Shown piece after piece: positions 34,139 through 42,483 of a DNA stretch of 51,408 bases. The position numbers were made by a program, and so were the translations under genes. Position 1 is the first letter of the stretch; the number at the start of each line of letters is the position of its first letter. Under the pieces are notes generated by a model. It made no database searches. It had not been told where the DNA came from and was given only the letters and a program-made list of their open reading frames with translations. The stretch is from positions 1 through 51,408 of the forward strand of contig UBJO01000023.1 of assembly GCA_900465665.1 (NCBI GenBank), written 5' to 3'. Origin of the DNA: Hyphomicrobiales bacterium (GTDB taxonomy: Bacteria > Pseudomonadota > Alphaproteobacteria > Rhizobiales > Rhizobiaceae).

Positions 34139-34597
34139 ATGGCTCTTTATGAACATGTATTCCTTGCCCGACAGGATATTTCCGCTCAGCAGGTAGAAGC
34201 CCTCGTAGAACAGTACAAGGGCGTACTCGAAGCTAACGGCGGCAAGGTCGGGCGCGTAGAAAACTGGGGCCTCAAGTCCCTGACCTACCGCATCAAGAAG
34301 AACCGCAAGGCTCACTACGTTCTCGTCGACATCGACGCCCCGGCTGCTGCCGTGCAGGAAATGGAACGCCAGATGCGCATCAGCGAAGACGTCCTTCGCT
34401 ACATGACCATCGCTGTTGAAGCTCACGAAGAAGGCCCGTCTGCCATGATGCAGAAGCGCGACCGCGACGACCGCGGCCCGCGTGATGGCGCCGACCGTGG
34501 CCCGCGTCGCGAATTCGGCGATCGTCCGCCGCGTCGTGATGGCGACTTCCAGCGTGGCCCGCGTCCTGATCGCGCCCCGCGCGAAGACCGTGCATAA
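34139..34597 (+). CDS. rpsF: 30S ribosomal protein S6
   Basis: The protein is 152 residues from the ATG at 34139 ([13 protein letters not shown]). The S6 domain covers about residues 1-95 ([45 protein letters not shown]). The remaining 50 residues are an arginine/aspartate/glycine/proline-rich disordered tail with repeated RGPR/DRGPR units, common in alphaproteobacterial S6. S6 binds S18 in the platform of the small subunit. rpsR follows after 12 bases with GGAG upstream. Confidence 0.98.
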   Translation: MALYEHVFLARQDISAQQVEALVEQYKGVLEANGGKVGRVENWGLKSLTYRIKKNRKAHYVLVDIDAPAAAVQEMERQMRISEDVLRYMTIAVEAHEEGPSAMMQKRDRDDRGPRDGADRGPRREFGDRPPRRDGDFQRGPRPDRAPREDRA

Positions 34598-34609
34598 GGA
34601 GAACTGAGA

Positions 34610-34858
34610 ATGTCTGAATCTTCCTCCGCACCGGTACGTCGTCCGTTCCACCGTCGTCGCAAGACTTGCCCGTTCTCCGGCGCAAACGCTCCGAAGATCG
34701 ACTACAAGGACGTTCGTCTCCTGCAGCGCTACATTTCCGAGCGCGGCAAGATCGTTCCTTCCCGTATCACGGCTGTTTCGCAGAAGAAGCAGCGCGAACT
34801 CGCTCAGGCGATCAAGCGCGCTCGTTTCCTCGGCCTGCTGCCGTACGTCGTCGCTTAA
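34610..34858 (+). CDS. rpsR: 30S ribosomal protein S18
   Basis: The 82-residue basic protein contains [65 protein letters not shown], the complete S18 signature. It forms a heterodimer with S6. A good terminator hairpin follows, so the downstream gene is probably read partly from its own promoter or by read-through. Confidence 0.99.
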   Translation: MSESSSAPVRRPFHRRRKTCPFSGANAPKIDYKDVRLLQRYISERGKIVPSRITAVSQKKQRELAQAIKRARFLGLLPYVVA

Positions 34859-34880
34859 TCAGCTGACGAGACCAAATCGA

Positions 34881-34902
34881 GGGAAGGCAGCAATGCCTTC
34901 CC
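34881..34902 (+). terminator. Terminator after rpsR
   Basis: GGGAAGGCA (34881-34889) pairs perfectly with TGCCTTCCC (34894-34902) around a GCAA tetraloop, followed by a pyrimidine-rich TTCTCCCTTT. Confidence 0.8.
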
Positions 34903-35013
34903 TTCTCCCTTTCGCGATGGGCGCGGATCGGAACCCTTAAAACCCATGTTGAGGCATTCTGAAACCGATTCAGGAAACGCCCTCTAACTGCTTGATGAAG
35001 CAGGACAGCGACC

Positions 35014-36000
35014 GTGAAACCACTGAATGCAAAAATGCTGGGCGTTGGAGCCCTCGCCGGGTTCGTCGCCGCACTTCTGGTGCTGGGCGCTGGCCGGCAG
35101 CCGTCGTCGTTCAGTGCTGTTCTCTACGCGGCTTCCGCACTTCCCATTCTTCTTGTCGGCCTCGGTTGGGGCAACATGGCGGCGATCTCGGCCGTCGTTA
35201 CCGCCGCCGCCCTCGGCGCGATCGCCATCTCGCCGTCCTTCGCGCTGATGATGACGCTGGTCACGCTTCTGCCGGCAGGCTGGATCAGCCACCTCGCCAA
35301 TCTCGCGCGCCCCGCCTCCGAACTCGGCGGCCCCGATCATCTGATGGCGTGGTATCCGCTGTCGGATATCCTGCTGCATCTTTGCGGCCTCGTGACGTTC
35401 GCCGTCATCGTCGTCGGCGTGATGATCGGCTATGGCCCCGAACTGATCGACCGTCTGGTCGACGTGCTCTTCACCTCGGTGGCGCAGCAGCAATCCGATT
35501 TCACGCCAGACGCGGCCGTGATCGCGCAGACCAAGTCGCTCGTTCTCCTGCTCCTGCCGGCCATTCAGGGCGGCATGTGGGTGGTGATGCTGTTTGCCGC
35601 CTATTACATCGCGACGCGCATCGTTGCGGCATCCGGCGGCGGCCTTCGTCCGCGCGAGGATATCCCCTCCTCGCTCCGGATGAACCGCAACACGATCTTC
35701 ATCTTCCTTCTCGGGCTTGCCGCAACCTTTCTGGGCGGCATCCCGGCGATGGTCGGAGCAACCGTCGTCGGCACGTTCGGTGCCGGCTTCCTTCTCTCCG
35801 GTTTCGCCGCGCTGCATTTTCGCACGCGCGGCAAGGAATGGCGCCTGCCGGCGCTTATCCTCTGCTACCTGGCATCTCTCATGTTGATGCTGCCAGCCTT
35901 TTTCATCCTCGTTCTGGGGCTCAGCGATACCCGCAAGGCGATCGCGCTCACCCCGAACAAGGATGCTGATGCCCCCAAACAGACAGATTCGAAACTCTAG
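35014..36000 (+). CDS. DUF2232 membrane protein
   Basis: The 328-residue protein has about eight hydrophobic segments and starts at a GTG (35014). Its position between rpsR and rplI and its composition match the DUF2232 family of alphaproteobacteria, which is of unknown function; Gram-positive members are related to YybS. The start segment MLGVGALAGFVAALLVLGAG is the first helix, and the last helix ends near ILVLGLSDTR, followed by a short polar tail. It is translated 21 bases before rplI, so it is co-transcribed with it. No catalytic motif is seen. Confidence 0.85.
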   Translation: MKPLNAKMLGVGALAGFVAALLVLGAGRQPSSFSAVLYAASALPILLVGLGWGNMAAISAVVTAAALGAIAISPSFALMMTLVTLLPAGWISHLANLARPASELGGPDHLMAWYPLSDILLHLCGLVTFAVIVVGVMIGYGPELIDRLVDVLFTSVAQQQSDFTPDAAVIAQTKSLVLLLLPAIQGGMWVVMLFAAYYIATRIVAASGGGLRPREDIPSSLRMNRNTIFIFLLGLAATFLGGIPAMVGATVVGTFGAGFLLSGFAALHFRTRGKEWRLPALILCYLASLMLMLPAFFILVLGLSDTRKAIALTPNKDADAPKQTDSKL

Positions 36001-36021
36001 GAACACGAAAGGAAAACTGAC

Positions 36022-36597
36022 ATGGACGTCATTCTTCTCGAACGCATCTCCAAGCTCGGCCAGATGGGCGAAGTGGTAAAGGTCAAGGACGGCTTTGCCC
36101 GTAACTACCTGCTGCCGCTCGGCAAGGCTCTGCGCGCCAACGACGCCAACAAGAAGCGCTTCGAATCCGAGCGTGCAACGCTCGAAGCCCGCAACCTCGA
36201 GCGCAAGTCGGAAGCACAGACCGTTGCCGACGCTCTCGAAGGCAAGTCCTTCATCGTCGTTCGTTCGGCTGGCGAAACCGGCCAGATGTACGGCTCGGTC
36301 GCTGCTCGCGACGTCGTTGAAATCCTGGCTGCCGAAGGCTTCAACATCGGCCGCAACCAGGTTCACCTGAACACCCCGATCAAGACGATCGGTCTGCACC
36401 AGGTCGAACTGCAGCTGCATGCTGAAGTCGAAATCAAGATCGAGCTCAACGTTGCTCGTTCGGCTGACGAAGCTGAGCGCCAGGCCAAGGGCGAAACCCT
36501 GACGTCGGTTGACGCCATCTACGGCGTCGACGAAGACGCTCTGCGTCCGGAAGACTTCTTCGATCCGGAAGCCGACGGCAACGCCGAAGACGAATAA
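36022..36597 (+). CDS. rplI: 50S ribosomal protein L9
   Basis: The 191-residue protein begins [36 protein letters not shown], the L9 N-terminal signature, followed by the long connecting helix and the C-terminal rRNA-binding domain. It has an acidic C-terminal extension of about 40 residues ([22 protein letters not shown]) beyond the E. coli length of 149, usual in rhizobia. A classic terminator follows. Confidence 0.98.
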   Translation: MDVILLERISKLGQMGEVVKVKDGFARNYLLPLGKALRANDANKKRFESERATLEARNLERKSEAQTVADALEGKSFIVVRSAGETGQMYGSVAARDVVEILAAEGFNIGRNQVHLNTPIKTIGLHQVELQLHAEVEIKIELNVARSADEAERQAKGETLTSVDAIYGVDEDALRPEDFFDPEADGNAEDE

Positions 36598-36625
36598 GGT
36601 TCAGGAGAGCAATCTCCCGAATGAG

Positions 36626-36652
36626 AAAGCCGGGCCTCGCGCCCGGCTTTTT
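36626..36652 (+). terminator. Terminator after rplI
   Basis: AAAGCCGGGC (36626-36635) pairs perfectly with GCCCGGCTTT (36641-36650) across a 5-base loop, followed by further T. Confidence 0.9.
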
Positions 36653-36671
36653 GCTGTCCGCTATTTTGAGA

Positions 36672-37736
36672 CTAATTTACCGCCGTCTTCTGCTCGGGCT
36701 CAGCGCTCTTGTCGACGCTGACAACCACAGACAGGCCCGGCCCGAGGTTCTTGGCGGCCGGCTGATCCGGATCGATACTGATGCGAACGCCGACGCGCTG
36801 GGCGATCTTGACGAAGTTGCCGGTGGCGTTATCCGCTTTGATCACAGCGAATTCGGAGCCGGCAGCGGGCGAGAAACGCTCTATGCGGCCGGTGAGCCGC
36901 TGACGACCCAAGGCGTCGACCACGATCGACACGGGCTGACCGACCTGCATGCCCTCAAGCTGCGTCTCCTTGAAATTGGCGACGACCCAGACCTCCTCTG
37001 GCACCACCGCCATCAATTGCGTGCCTACCGCCACGTACTGACCGAGGCGAACGCCGATCTCCCCGAGATGGCCGTCACGCGGCGCCAGGATCGACGTGTT
37101 CTGCAGATCGATCTCGGCCAGATGCACGGTCGCTTCCGCGCTTGCCACGTTGGCCTCCAGCAGGGAGCGATTGACGATAATGGTCGCCAGATTCTGCTTC
37201 GACACTTCCAGCGCCGACTGTGCCTGGTTCAACGCGGCCTTCGCTTCCTCAAGCGTTGCCTGCGCCTGCTCGGATTCGCTTGCCGAGGCGATGCCCCTGT
37301 CGTTGAGGTTGCTGATGCGATCCCAGGCAAGCTGCGCGCGCTTCAGCGAGGCGTTGGCGCTATCGATCTGCGCCTGGCTTGACGCGATGGTGGCTTTCGC
37401 CGAAAGCTCCGACTGGCGGGAGTTCTCAAGCGACGCCTTCTGCCCCTCAAGTGCCGAGCGGGCCTGGGCGAGCTTCTGCGTGTAGATGCGGTCGTCGATC
37501 TTGGCCAGCACGTCGCCCTGCTTGACCTGCTGGTAGTCCTTCACCGGGACATCGACGATATAACCGTTCACCTGCGGGCTCATGATCGTCACGTAACCCC
37601 TGATATAGGCGTTATCGGTCGTTTCGACGGATGTGACGAAGGGCGGCAGGCGCCAGGCGTAAAGCACGAGCAGGATGCCCGCGATACCGGCGATAATGGC
37701 GATGAGGCTGGCAGGCGACCGGAAGAACTTCGACAT
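36672..37736 (-). CDS. HlyD/EmrA-family membrane fusion protein
   Basis: The 354-residue protein has one N-terminal membrane anchor (LIAIIAGIAGILLVLYAWRLPPF, about 11-33), a biotinyl-lipoyl-like half (VTIMSPQVNGYIVDVPVKDYQQVKQGDVLAKID), a long coiled-coil hairpin (about 90-205, rich in A, Q, S and E), then the second lipoyl half and beta-barrel (ILAPRDGHLGEIGVRLGQYVAVGTQLMAVVP). It should link the EmrB-like pump to an outer-membrane TolC-type channel, which is not encoded here. It is the last gene of the marR-emrB-emrA-like operon, 15 bases after the pump. Confidence 0.93.
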   Translation of the reverse strand: MSKFFRSPASLIAIIAGIAGILLVLYAWRLPPFVTSVETTDNAYIRGYVTIMSPQVNGYIVDVPVKDYQQVKQGDVLAKIDDRIYTQKLAQARSALEGQKASLENSRQSELSAKATIASSQAQIDSANASLKRAQLAWDRISNLNDRGIASASESEQAQATLEEAKAALNQAQSALEVSKQNLATIIVNRSLLEANVASAEATVHLAEIDLQNTSILAPRDGHLGEIGVRLGQYVAVGTQLMAVVPEEVWVVANFKETQLEGMQVGQPVSIVVDALGRQRLTGRIERFSPAAGSEFAVIKADNATGNFVKIAQRVGVRISIDPDQPAAKNLGPGLSVVVSVDKSAEPEQKTAVN

Positions 37737-37751
37737 GCGGTGGACTCGTGA

Positions 37752-39425
37752 TCAGGATTGAACGGCTGCGGAGGCATTCAGCTCGGCGGCTCCGCGCTCG
37801 GAGAGGCGCAGCCATGCCTGATGAAGAAGCATGACCAGGAGACCGAGAAGAGACGCCACGCAAATTGCGAGGAAGGTGTCGTTATAGGCAAGCGTATAGG
37901 CTTCGCGGGTGACCTGCTGGGACAGCAATGCCAGCCCTTCGGCATTCAGCAATGTCTGGTCTGTGATGACCTTGCCGTAGCCGGCGGACAGCTGCGACAC
38001 ACGCTGCGCAACCAGCGGATCCTGCAGCAGGATATGCTCTACCAGCACGTTCGAGTGGAACTTCTCGCGGATCGTGACGAAGGTGCCGAGCATGGCGGAG
38101 CCGAAGAGCGAGCCGATACTCTGCGTGAAGAGGAAGATCGCCAGGAAATTGACGATGAAGGGGAAACCACGGGCCATGGCCGCCTTGAAGCCGCTCGCCA
38201 TCACCGGCGGAAGGAACATCGCCGCGCCCGCCGAGACCAAGGCTTGGCTGAGATACATCTGCTCCGGCCGCGTCAGGCTGGTGGATTGGCTGTCGAGATA
38301 GGCGCCCGCCGCGATAAGCACCAGCGATATCAGGTGCGCGGTGCTGACGTAGCGCGTCGTCATCAAGAGCGTGCAGAACAAGCCGCCGAGCACGGAGGCG
38401 ACCAGAACGATGGCGTAGAGCTTGGTCGTCTGATCGTTCAGCAGGCCAAGCTGCTGGTAGAAATTGGCAGCCGTCGAGGATTGTTCTGACGAGACGAAGC
38501 GGAACATCAGAAGCACGCCCGCCATCCGGAGATTGGGGCCAGATAGCACCCAGCGGATATCCAGCATCGGATTTTCGCGTGGCAACTCAATCGCCACCAC
38601 GAGCGCCAGACAGCCGGCGGCGACCGCAAGGAGAACGCCGATCCAGGGCGCTTCGAACCACCAGTAGAGACGCCCGAGCGTGAGGACGACCGCAAGGCAG
38701 CCGAAACCGGTGGCAAGCAGCAGATAACTCAAGAAATCCAAGCGCTGGATGACGACCGCGCGCGGTGGCGAGGTCAAAGGCATGGTGTAGATGATGGCGA
38801 AGACCATAAGCGCCAAGCCCATCTCCAGCGTGTAAAGCGCGTGGTAGCCACCAAGATCAAGCAGCGGCGGCGAGATGATGCGTGCGATCGGCGCGGCAAA
38901 CAGCGTGCACATCAGCGCCAGGCTGATGCCTGTCGAAAGCTTGCGCTCCGGCGGGAAGAGCTCGAGCATGTAGAGAAAGCCGAGCGTGGAGATCGGCGCC
39001 GCAGCAATCCCACTCAGCGCCCTGACGACGATCGCGGAATGCAGATCGGTCACGAGAAGGTTCAGCACCGCGGCAAAGACGAAGCAGATGATGCTGAACT
39101 CGGCGAAACGCCTCAGGCCATATTGCGTGCGGATCTTGAAGAGCGCGATCGACAGGCTGGCATATGGCGCCATATAGGCGGCCGACAGCCAGGAGACCTC
39201 GGCGGCCGTCGCCGAAAACGATCCCTGGAGTTGATAGATGTTGGCATTCACGAGGTTCATGCCGAGACCCTGCGTAACGAAGAGCAGGACCGACGCGGCC
39301 ATATAGAAAGGCTTCTTCCAGCCGGCCATCAGCACCACCGGCGGCGCGGGCTGCGGCACTGGTATTGCCGCCTCGTCCGCGGGCTTTGGCGCAACATTGT
39401 CGCTGGACGCCTGGACGAGGCTCAT
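37752..39425 (-). CDS. MFS drug efflux transporter (EmrB/DHA2-like)
   Basis: The 557-residue membrane protein has about fourteen helices, the DHA2 layout. A cytosolic N-terminus of about 40 residues precedes the first helix (KPFYMAASVLLFVTQGLGMNLVNANIYQLQGSFSATAAEVSWL). Motif-like segments include FRxFAE-type loop residues GLRRFAEFSIICFV and GIAAAPISTLGFLYMLELFPPERKLSTG. Export of hydrophobic toxic compounds by proton antiport is likely; the substrate is unknown. It lies between marR and the HlyD-like gene. Confidence 0.92.
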   Translation of the reverse strand: MSLVQASSDNVAPKPADEAAIPVPQPAPPVVLMAGWKKPFYMAASVLLFVTQGLGMNLVNANIYQLQGSFSATAAEVSWLSAAYMAPYASLSIALFKIRTQYGLRRFAEFSIICFVFAAVLNLLVTDLHSAIVVRALSGIAAAPISTLGFLYMLELFPPERKLSTGISLALMCTLFAAPIARIISPPLLDLGGYHALYTLEMGLALMVFAIIYTMPLTSPPRAVVIQRLDFLSYLLLATGFGCLAVVLTLGRLYWWFEAPWIGVLLAVAAGCLALVVAIELPRENPMLDIRWVLSGPNLRMAGVLLMFRFVSSEQSSTAANFYQQLGLLNDQTTKLYAIVLVASVLGGLFCTLLMTTRYVSTAHLISLVLIAAGAYLDSQSTSLTRPEQMYLSQALVSAGAAMFLPPVMASGFKAAMARGFPFIVNFLAIFLFTQSIGSLFGSAMLGTFVTIREKFHSNVLVEHILLQDPLVAQRVSQLSAGYGKVITDQTLLNAEGLALLSQQVTREAYTLAYNDTFLAICVASLLGLLVMLLHQAWLRLSERGAAELNASAAVQS

Positions 39426-39435
39426 TGCTATTTCC

Positions 39436-39879
39436 TCACACTCCGCGAATGCCCTGCAAATTCGCCTGCATGGCCCGTATCGTATCCAAGGTAGTTCTCA
39501 GATCGCGTTCGGGAATACCGGCAATGACCTGGGCGCGCACGCTGACGGCGATGTCGTCGATCTCGCCGGCGACGACCTTGCCTGTCTCGGTGATATAGAT
39601 CTCCTTTGCGCGGCGATCGGAGCCTGCAACGCGGCGCTCGACGAAGCCCTGCCCTTCCATCGCGTCCAGAATACGGACCAATGTCGGCGTTTCCAGTTCC
39701 AGCCGATCGGCAAGCTCCCGCTGGTTGATGCCGTCCTTCTTGTTCAGCGTGAAAAACACCCGCGCCCGCGGCAGCGTCATGTTCCGTTCCCGGACGATCT
39801 TGTCGAAAACCGCTCTAAGCTTCCGGTTGAAAGCCGCCAAATCTTCAATCAACTCTCGTCCGAGAGGCGCATTTGTCAT
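39436..39879 (-). CDS. MarR-family transcriptional regulator of the efflux operon
   Basis: The 147-residue protein has a winged-helix MarR fold: LTxPRARVFFTLNKKDGINQRELADRLELETPTLVRILDAMEGQGFVERRVAGSDRRAKEIYITETGKVVAGEI, with the recognition helix at about 62-78 and the wing at DRRAKE. It is the first gene of a minus-strand operon with the MFS pump (10 bases away) and membrane fusion protein. The operator described at 39895-39912 overlaps its own -10, so it very probably represses itself and the pump until an inducing compound binds. Confidence 0.93.
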   Translation of the reverse strand: MTNAPLGRELIEDLAAFNRKLRAVFDKIVRERNMTLPRARVFFTLNKKDGINQRELADRLELETPTLVRILDAMEGQGFVERRVAGSDRRAKEIYITETGKVVAGEIDDIAVSVRAQVIAGIPERDLRTTLDTIRAMQANLQGIRGV

Positions 39880-39894
39880 ATTTATCAGTCCATT

Positions 39895-39914
39895 TAATTA
39901 GTGTGCTTATTATA
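39895..39914 (-). promoter_or_regulatory. Probable MarR operator overlapping the marR promoter -10
   Basis: TAATTAG (39895-39901), TGTG, CTTATTA (39906-39912) form a 7-base inverted repeat with one mismatch. On the minus strand TATAAT (forward 39909-39914) overlaps it as a -10. The ATG of marR is at 39879, only 16 bases away. The remainder of the 329-bp gap 39880-40208 should hold the dnaB promoter, which I cannot place; no gene is seen in it. Confidence 0.55.
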
Positions 39915-40208
39915 TCTTTTATGCCTACAGTCATTTCCCACGTTTTTCAAGCGGTGATGACGAGAGTCTCGGTGCACACTCCCCTATCAACGCCTAAAAT
40001 ACCACGAACGCGTTGATTCGCGTGAGTCGCTTTGTACCGTGTCCGGAAGGCTACACCGCCGGTATTTTCGCGTGATGGCAAGATGCGCTGTGGAGAAGTC
40101 GAACAACGTGCCAAAGCCAAAGCGTTTTGGCCGCGTGCCATGTTCAGCACTTGATTTTGCCGTTGGTGGGCTGCAAACCCGAAGCTGAATAAGACAGAAC
40201 GGATCAAG

Positions 40209-41702
40209 ATGAACGACGCCGCCCGAAAGATCGCCGCTGTTGCCCAGCCGGAGCAGCACTACCGCGAAGCACCCAACAACATCGAGGCCGAGCAGGCGCT
40301 TCTCGGCGCGATCCTGATGAACAACGACGCCTATTACCGGGTGTCGGACTTCCTCAAGCCGCCGCATCTTTACGAACCGCTGCACCGCAGGATCTTCGAA
40401 GTTGCGGGCGATATCATCCGAATGGGCAAGATCGCCAATCCGGTGACGATCAAGACCTTCCTGAAGGCCGACGAGAAGGTCGGCGACATGACGGTCTCCG
40501 AGTACCTCGCCCGCCTCGCGCGCGAAGCCGTGACCATCATCAACGCCGAGGACTACGGCCGCGCGATCTACGATCTGGCGCTGCGCCGGGCGCTGATCAC
40601 CATCGGCGAGGACGTCGTCAACATCGCATACGACGCACCGCTCGACATGCCGCCGCAGGCTCAGATCGAAGACACCGAGCGCCGCCTGTTCGAGCTTGCC
40701 GAAAACGGCCGCTACGACGGCGGCTTCCAGGCGTTTAACGACGCGGTGGCGCTGGCGATCGACATGGCTGCCGTCGCCAAGGAGCGCGATGGTGGTCTTT
40801 CCGGTATCTCGACCGGCATCATGTCGCTCGACGGCAAGATGGGCGGCCTGCAGCGGTCCGACTTGATCGTGCTTGCCGGACGCCCGGGTATGGGCAAGAC
40901 CTCGCTTGCGACAAACATCGCCTATAACATCGCCGCCGCCTACGAAGGCGAAGTGCAATCCGACGGCAGCATGAAGGCGAAACAAGGCGGCGTCGTCGGC
41001 TTCTACTCGCTCGAAATGTCGTCCGAACAGCTGGCCACCCGTATCATCTCCGAGCAGACGGAAGTGTCCTCGTCGAAGATCCGCCGCGGTGACATCAACG
41101 ACGCCGATTTCGAAAAGCTCGTCGCCTGCTCGATGATGATGCAGAAGGTGCCGCTCTATATCGACCAGACCGGTGGCATCTCGATCGCCCAGCTATCCGC
41201 CCGCGCGCGCCGCCTGAAGCGCCAGCGCGGCCTCGATTGCCTTGTGGTGGACTACATCCAGCTGATGACGGGCGCCGGCAAGGGCGACAACCGCGTGCAG
41301 GAAATCACCCAGATCACGACCGGCCTCAAGGCGCTCGGCAAGGAACTGAACGTACCGATCATCGCGCTGTCGCAGCTGTCGCGTCAGGTCGAAAGCCGCG
41401 AGGACAAGCGCCCGCAGCTCTCCGACCTTCGTGAATCGGGCTCGATCGAGCAGGACGCCGACGTCGTGCTCTTCGTGTTTCGCGAGGAATACTACGTCAA
41501 GAACCTCGAGCCCCGCGACATCCACGATCCGAAATATCCGGAGTGGGAAGCGCTGTTCGACAAGGTGAAGGGCACGGCCGACGTCATCATCGCCAAGCAG
41601 CGCCACGGACCGACCGGCACCGTCAAGCTCGCCTTCCAGTCGGAGTTCACCCGCTTCGCCGATCTGGCAGAGCCGAGCTTCACGCATTACGAAGAGCAGT
41701 AA
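40209..41702 (+). CDS. dnaB: Replicative DNA helicase DnaB
   Basis: The 497-residue hexameric helicase has an N-terminal primase-contacting domain beginning NNIEAEQALLGAILMNNDAYYRV, a linker, and the RecA-like ATPase with Walker A GRPGMGKTS (about 230), the VGFYSLEMSSEQLATRI segment, Walker B LVVDYIQLM, and the SQLSRQVESREDKRPQLSDLRESGSIEQDADVVLF block with the arginine finger region. It unwinds DNA at the replication fork. A short insertion (SDGSMKAKQGG, about 254-264) is typical of alphaproteobacterial DnaB. The downstream TumE/TumA module starts 50 bases after the stop. Confidence 0.98.
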   Translation: MNDAARKIAAVAQPEQHYREAPNNIEAEQALLGAILMNNDAYYRVSDFLKPPHLYEPLHRRIFEVAGDIIRMGKIANPVTIKTFLKADEKVGDMTVSEYLARLAREAVTIINAEDYGRAIYDLALRRALITIGEDVVNIAYDAPLDMPPQAQIEDTERRLFELAENGRYDGGFQAFNDAVALAIDMAAVAKERDGGLSGISTGIMSLDGKMGGLQRSDLIVLAGRPGMGKTSLATNIAYNIAAAYEGEVQSDGSMKAKQGGVVGFYSLEMSSEQLATRIISEQTEVSSSKIRRGDINDADFEKLVACSMMMQKVPLYIDQTGGISIAQLSARARRLKRQRGLDCLVVDYIQLMTGAGKGDNRVQEITQITTGLKALGKELNVPIIALSQLSRQVESREDKRPQLSDLRESGSIEQDADVVLFVFREEYYVKNLEPRDIHDPKYPEWEALFDKVKGTADVIIAKQRHGPTGTVKLAFQSEFTRFADLAEPSFTHYEEQ

Positions 41703-41716
41703 GAGCCTAACCAAAT

Positions 41717-41752
41717 TTGACACCGCGCCCTCGCGTTGGCATTATCGCCAAC
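41717..41752 (+). promoter_or_regulatory. Promoter and operator palindrome of the TumE/TumA-type module
   Basis: A perfect -35 TTGACA (41717-41722) and -10 CATTAT (41740-41745) are 17 bases apart. The -10 lies inside a perfect palindrome: GTTGGC (41735-41740), ATTATC, GCCAAC (41747-41752), whose last base directly precedes the ATG at 41753. Transcription would start about 7 bases past the -10, essentially on the ATG, and no ribosome-binding site is present, so a leaderless mRNA is predicted. Confidence 0.65.
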
Positions 41753-42043
41753 ATGAGGGCGCAACTGCTTTATCGCTCGAAGTCCGTGTTGTCGAATGGG
41801 GCCATCCAGGAGTTGGTCGTCTGGAAAGTCGCGCGGCCCGTGCCGGGTAGTGCCCACGACTACAAATACAGCCTCTTCTATGGCTATCCCGGACAACGCG
41901 TCGTCGGGTATGACAACGAGCGAGGCAAGGGCGACCACAAGCACCTCGATGGCAGTGAAGAGGCATACGCGTTCTCGACCGTCGAAAAACTTCTCGAAGA
42001 TTTTCGACGAGACGTGGACATCAGAAGGAGCCGGCGCAGATGA
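41753..42043 (+). CDS. TumE-family (DUF6516) putative toxin
   Basis: The 96-residue protein reads MRAQLLYRSKSVLSNGAI, then QELVVWKVARPVPGSAHDYKY and YDNERGKGDHKHLDG, ending in a helical FSTVEKLLEDFRRDV. This is the DUF6516/TumE pattern: VVWxxPxPxxGSxHxxKY, YDNExGKGDHxH, TxEKLLxDF. Such proteins are the toxin partners of HTH or MarR-like antitoxins; the cellular target is not established. The upstream TTG start is less likely because it lies in the promoter. The stop overlaps the antitoxin ATG (ATGA). The toxin-first order is the reverse of most type II modules. Confidence 0.85.
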   Translation: MRAQLLYRSKSVLSNGAIQELVVWKVARPVPGSAHDYKYSLFYGYPGQRVVGYDNERGKGDHKHLDGSEEAYAFSTVEKLLEDFRRDVDIRRSRRR

Positions 42044-42402
42044 CCACCGCAACGATCCGAATTCAAAGAGACGATGACGCCGCGATCAGCAATGCGATCG
42101 ATGGGTTCGCCAAAGCCTGGAACAGCGGTGAAGCGCAACCTCACCTGTTGACCTTCTCATCGCCCGAACAGCTCTTCTCGGTGCTCACGCCCAAACGCTG
42201 GACCTTGATCGAGCGCCTGCAGGCGATCGGTCCTTCGACCTATCGCGGCTTGGCCACCGCGCTATCGCGTGACGTCAAGCGGGTCCATGAGGATGCAGCC
42301 GCGCTGATCGAATGGGGATTAGTCGAGGTCAATGAAGAAGGCCGTATCCATGTACCCTATGAGGTGATCCATGCTGACTTCGACCTTCGCAGCGTTGCGT
42401 GA
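42040..42402 (+). CDS. Helix-turn-helix antitoxin/regulator (TumA / HVO_A0114-like)
   Basis: The 120-residue protein has a winged-helix DNA-binding domain in its C-terminal half: FSVLTPKRWTLIERLQAIGPSTYRGLATALSRDVKRVHEDAAALIEWGLVEVNEEGRIHVPYEVI. This resembles the HVO_A0114 family commonly paired with DUF6516 toxins. Its ATG overlaps the toxin stop by four bases, so it is made only as the toxin is translated. It probably neutralises the toxin and binds the palindrome at 41735-41752 to repress the operon; both roles are inferred. alr follows 81 bases later. Confidence 0.82.
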   Translation: MTTATIRIQRDDDAAISNAIDGFAKAWNSGEAQPHLLTFSSPEQLFSVLTPKRWTLIERLQAIGPSTYRGLATALSRDVKRVHEDAAALIEWGLVEVNEEGRIHVPYEVIHADFDLRSVA

Positions 42403-42483
42403 GCAAAGCGCCGTCTCTTCCCTGTAATCATCCGACCCTTACAATGAGCGCGGATCCCTCCGCCTCCACTGCAGATGTGAATC

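Noticed and set aside
39947..40207. An 86-codon minus-strand open frame in the marR-dnaB gap.
   Set aside because: No homology or start signal was recognised; the region is better explained as the dnaB promoter and leader.
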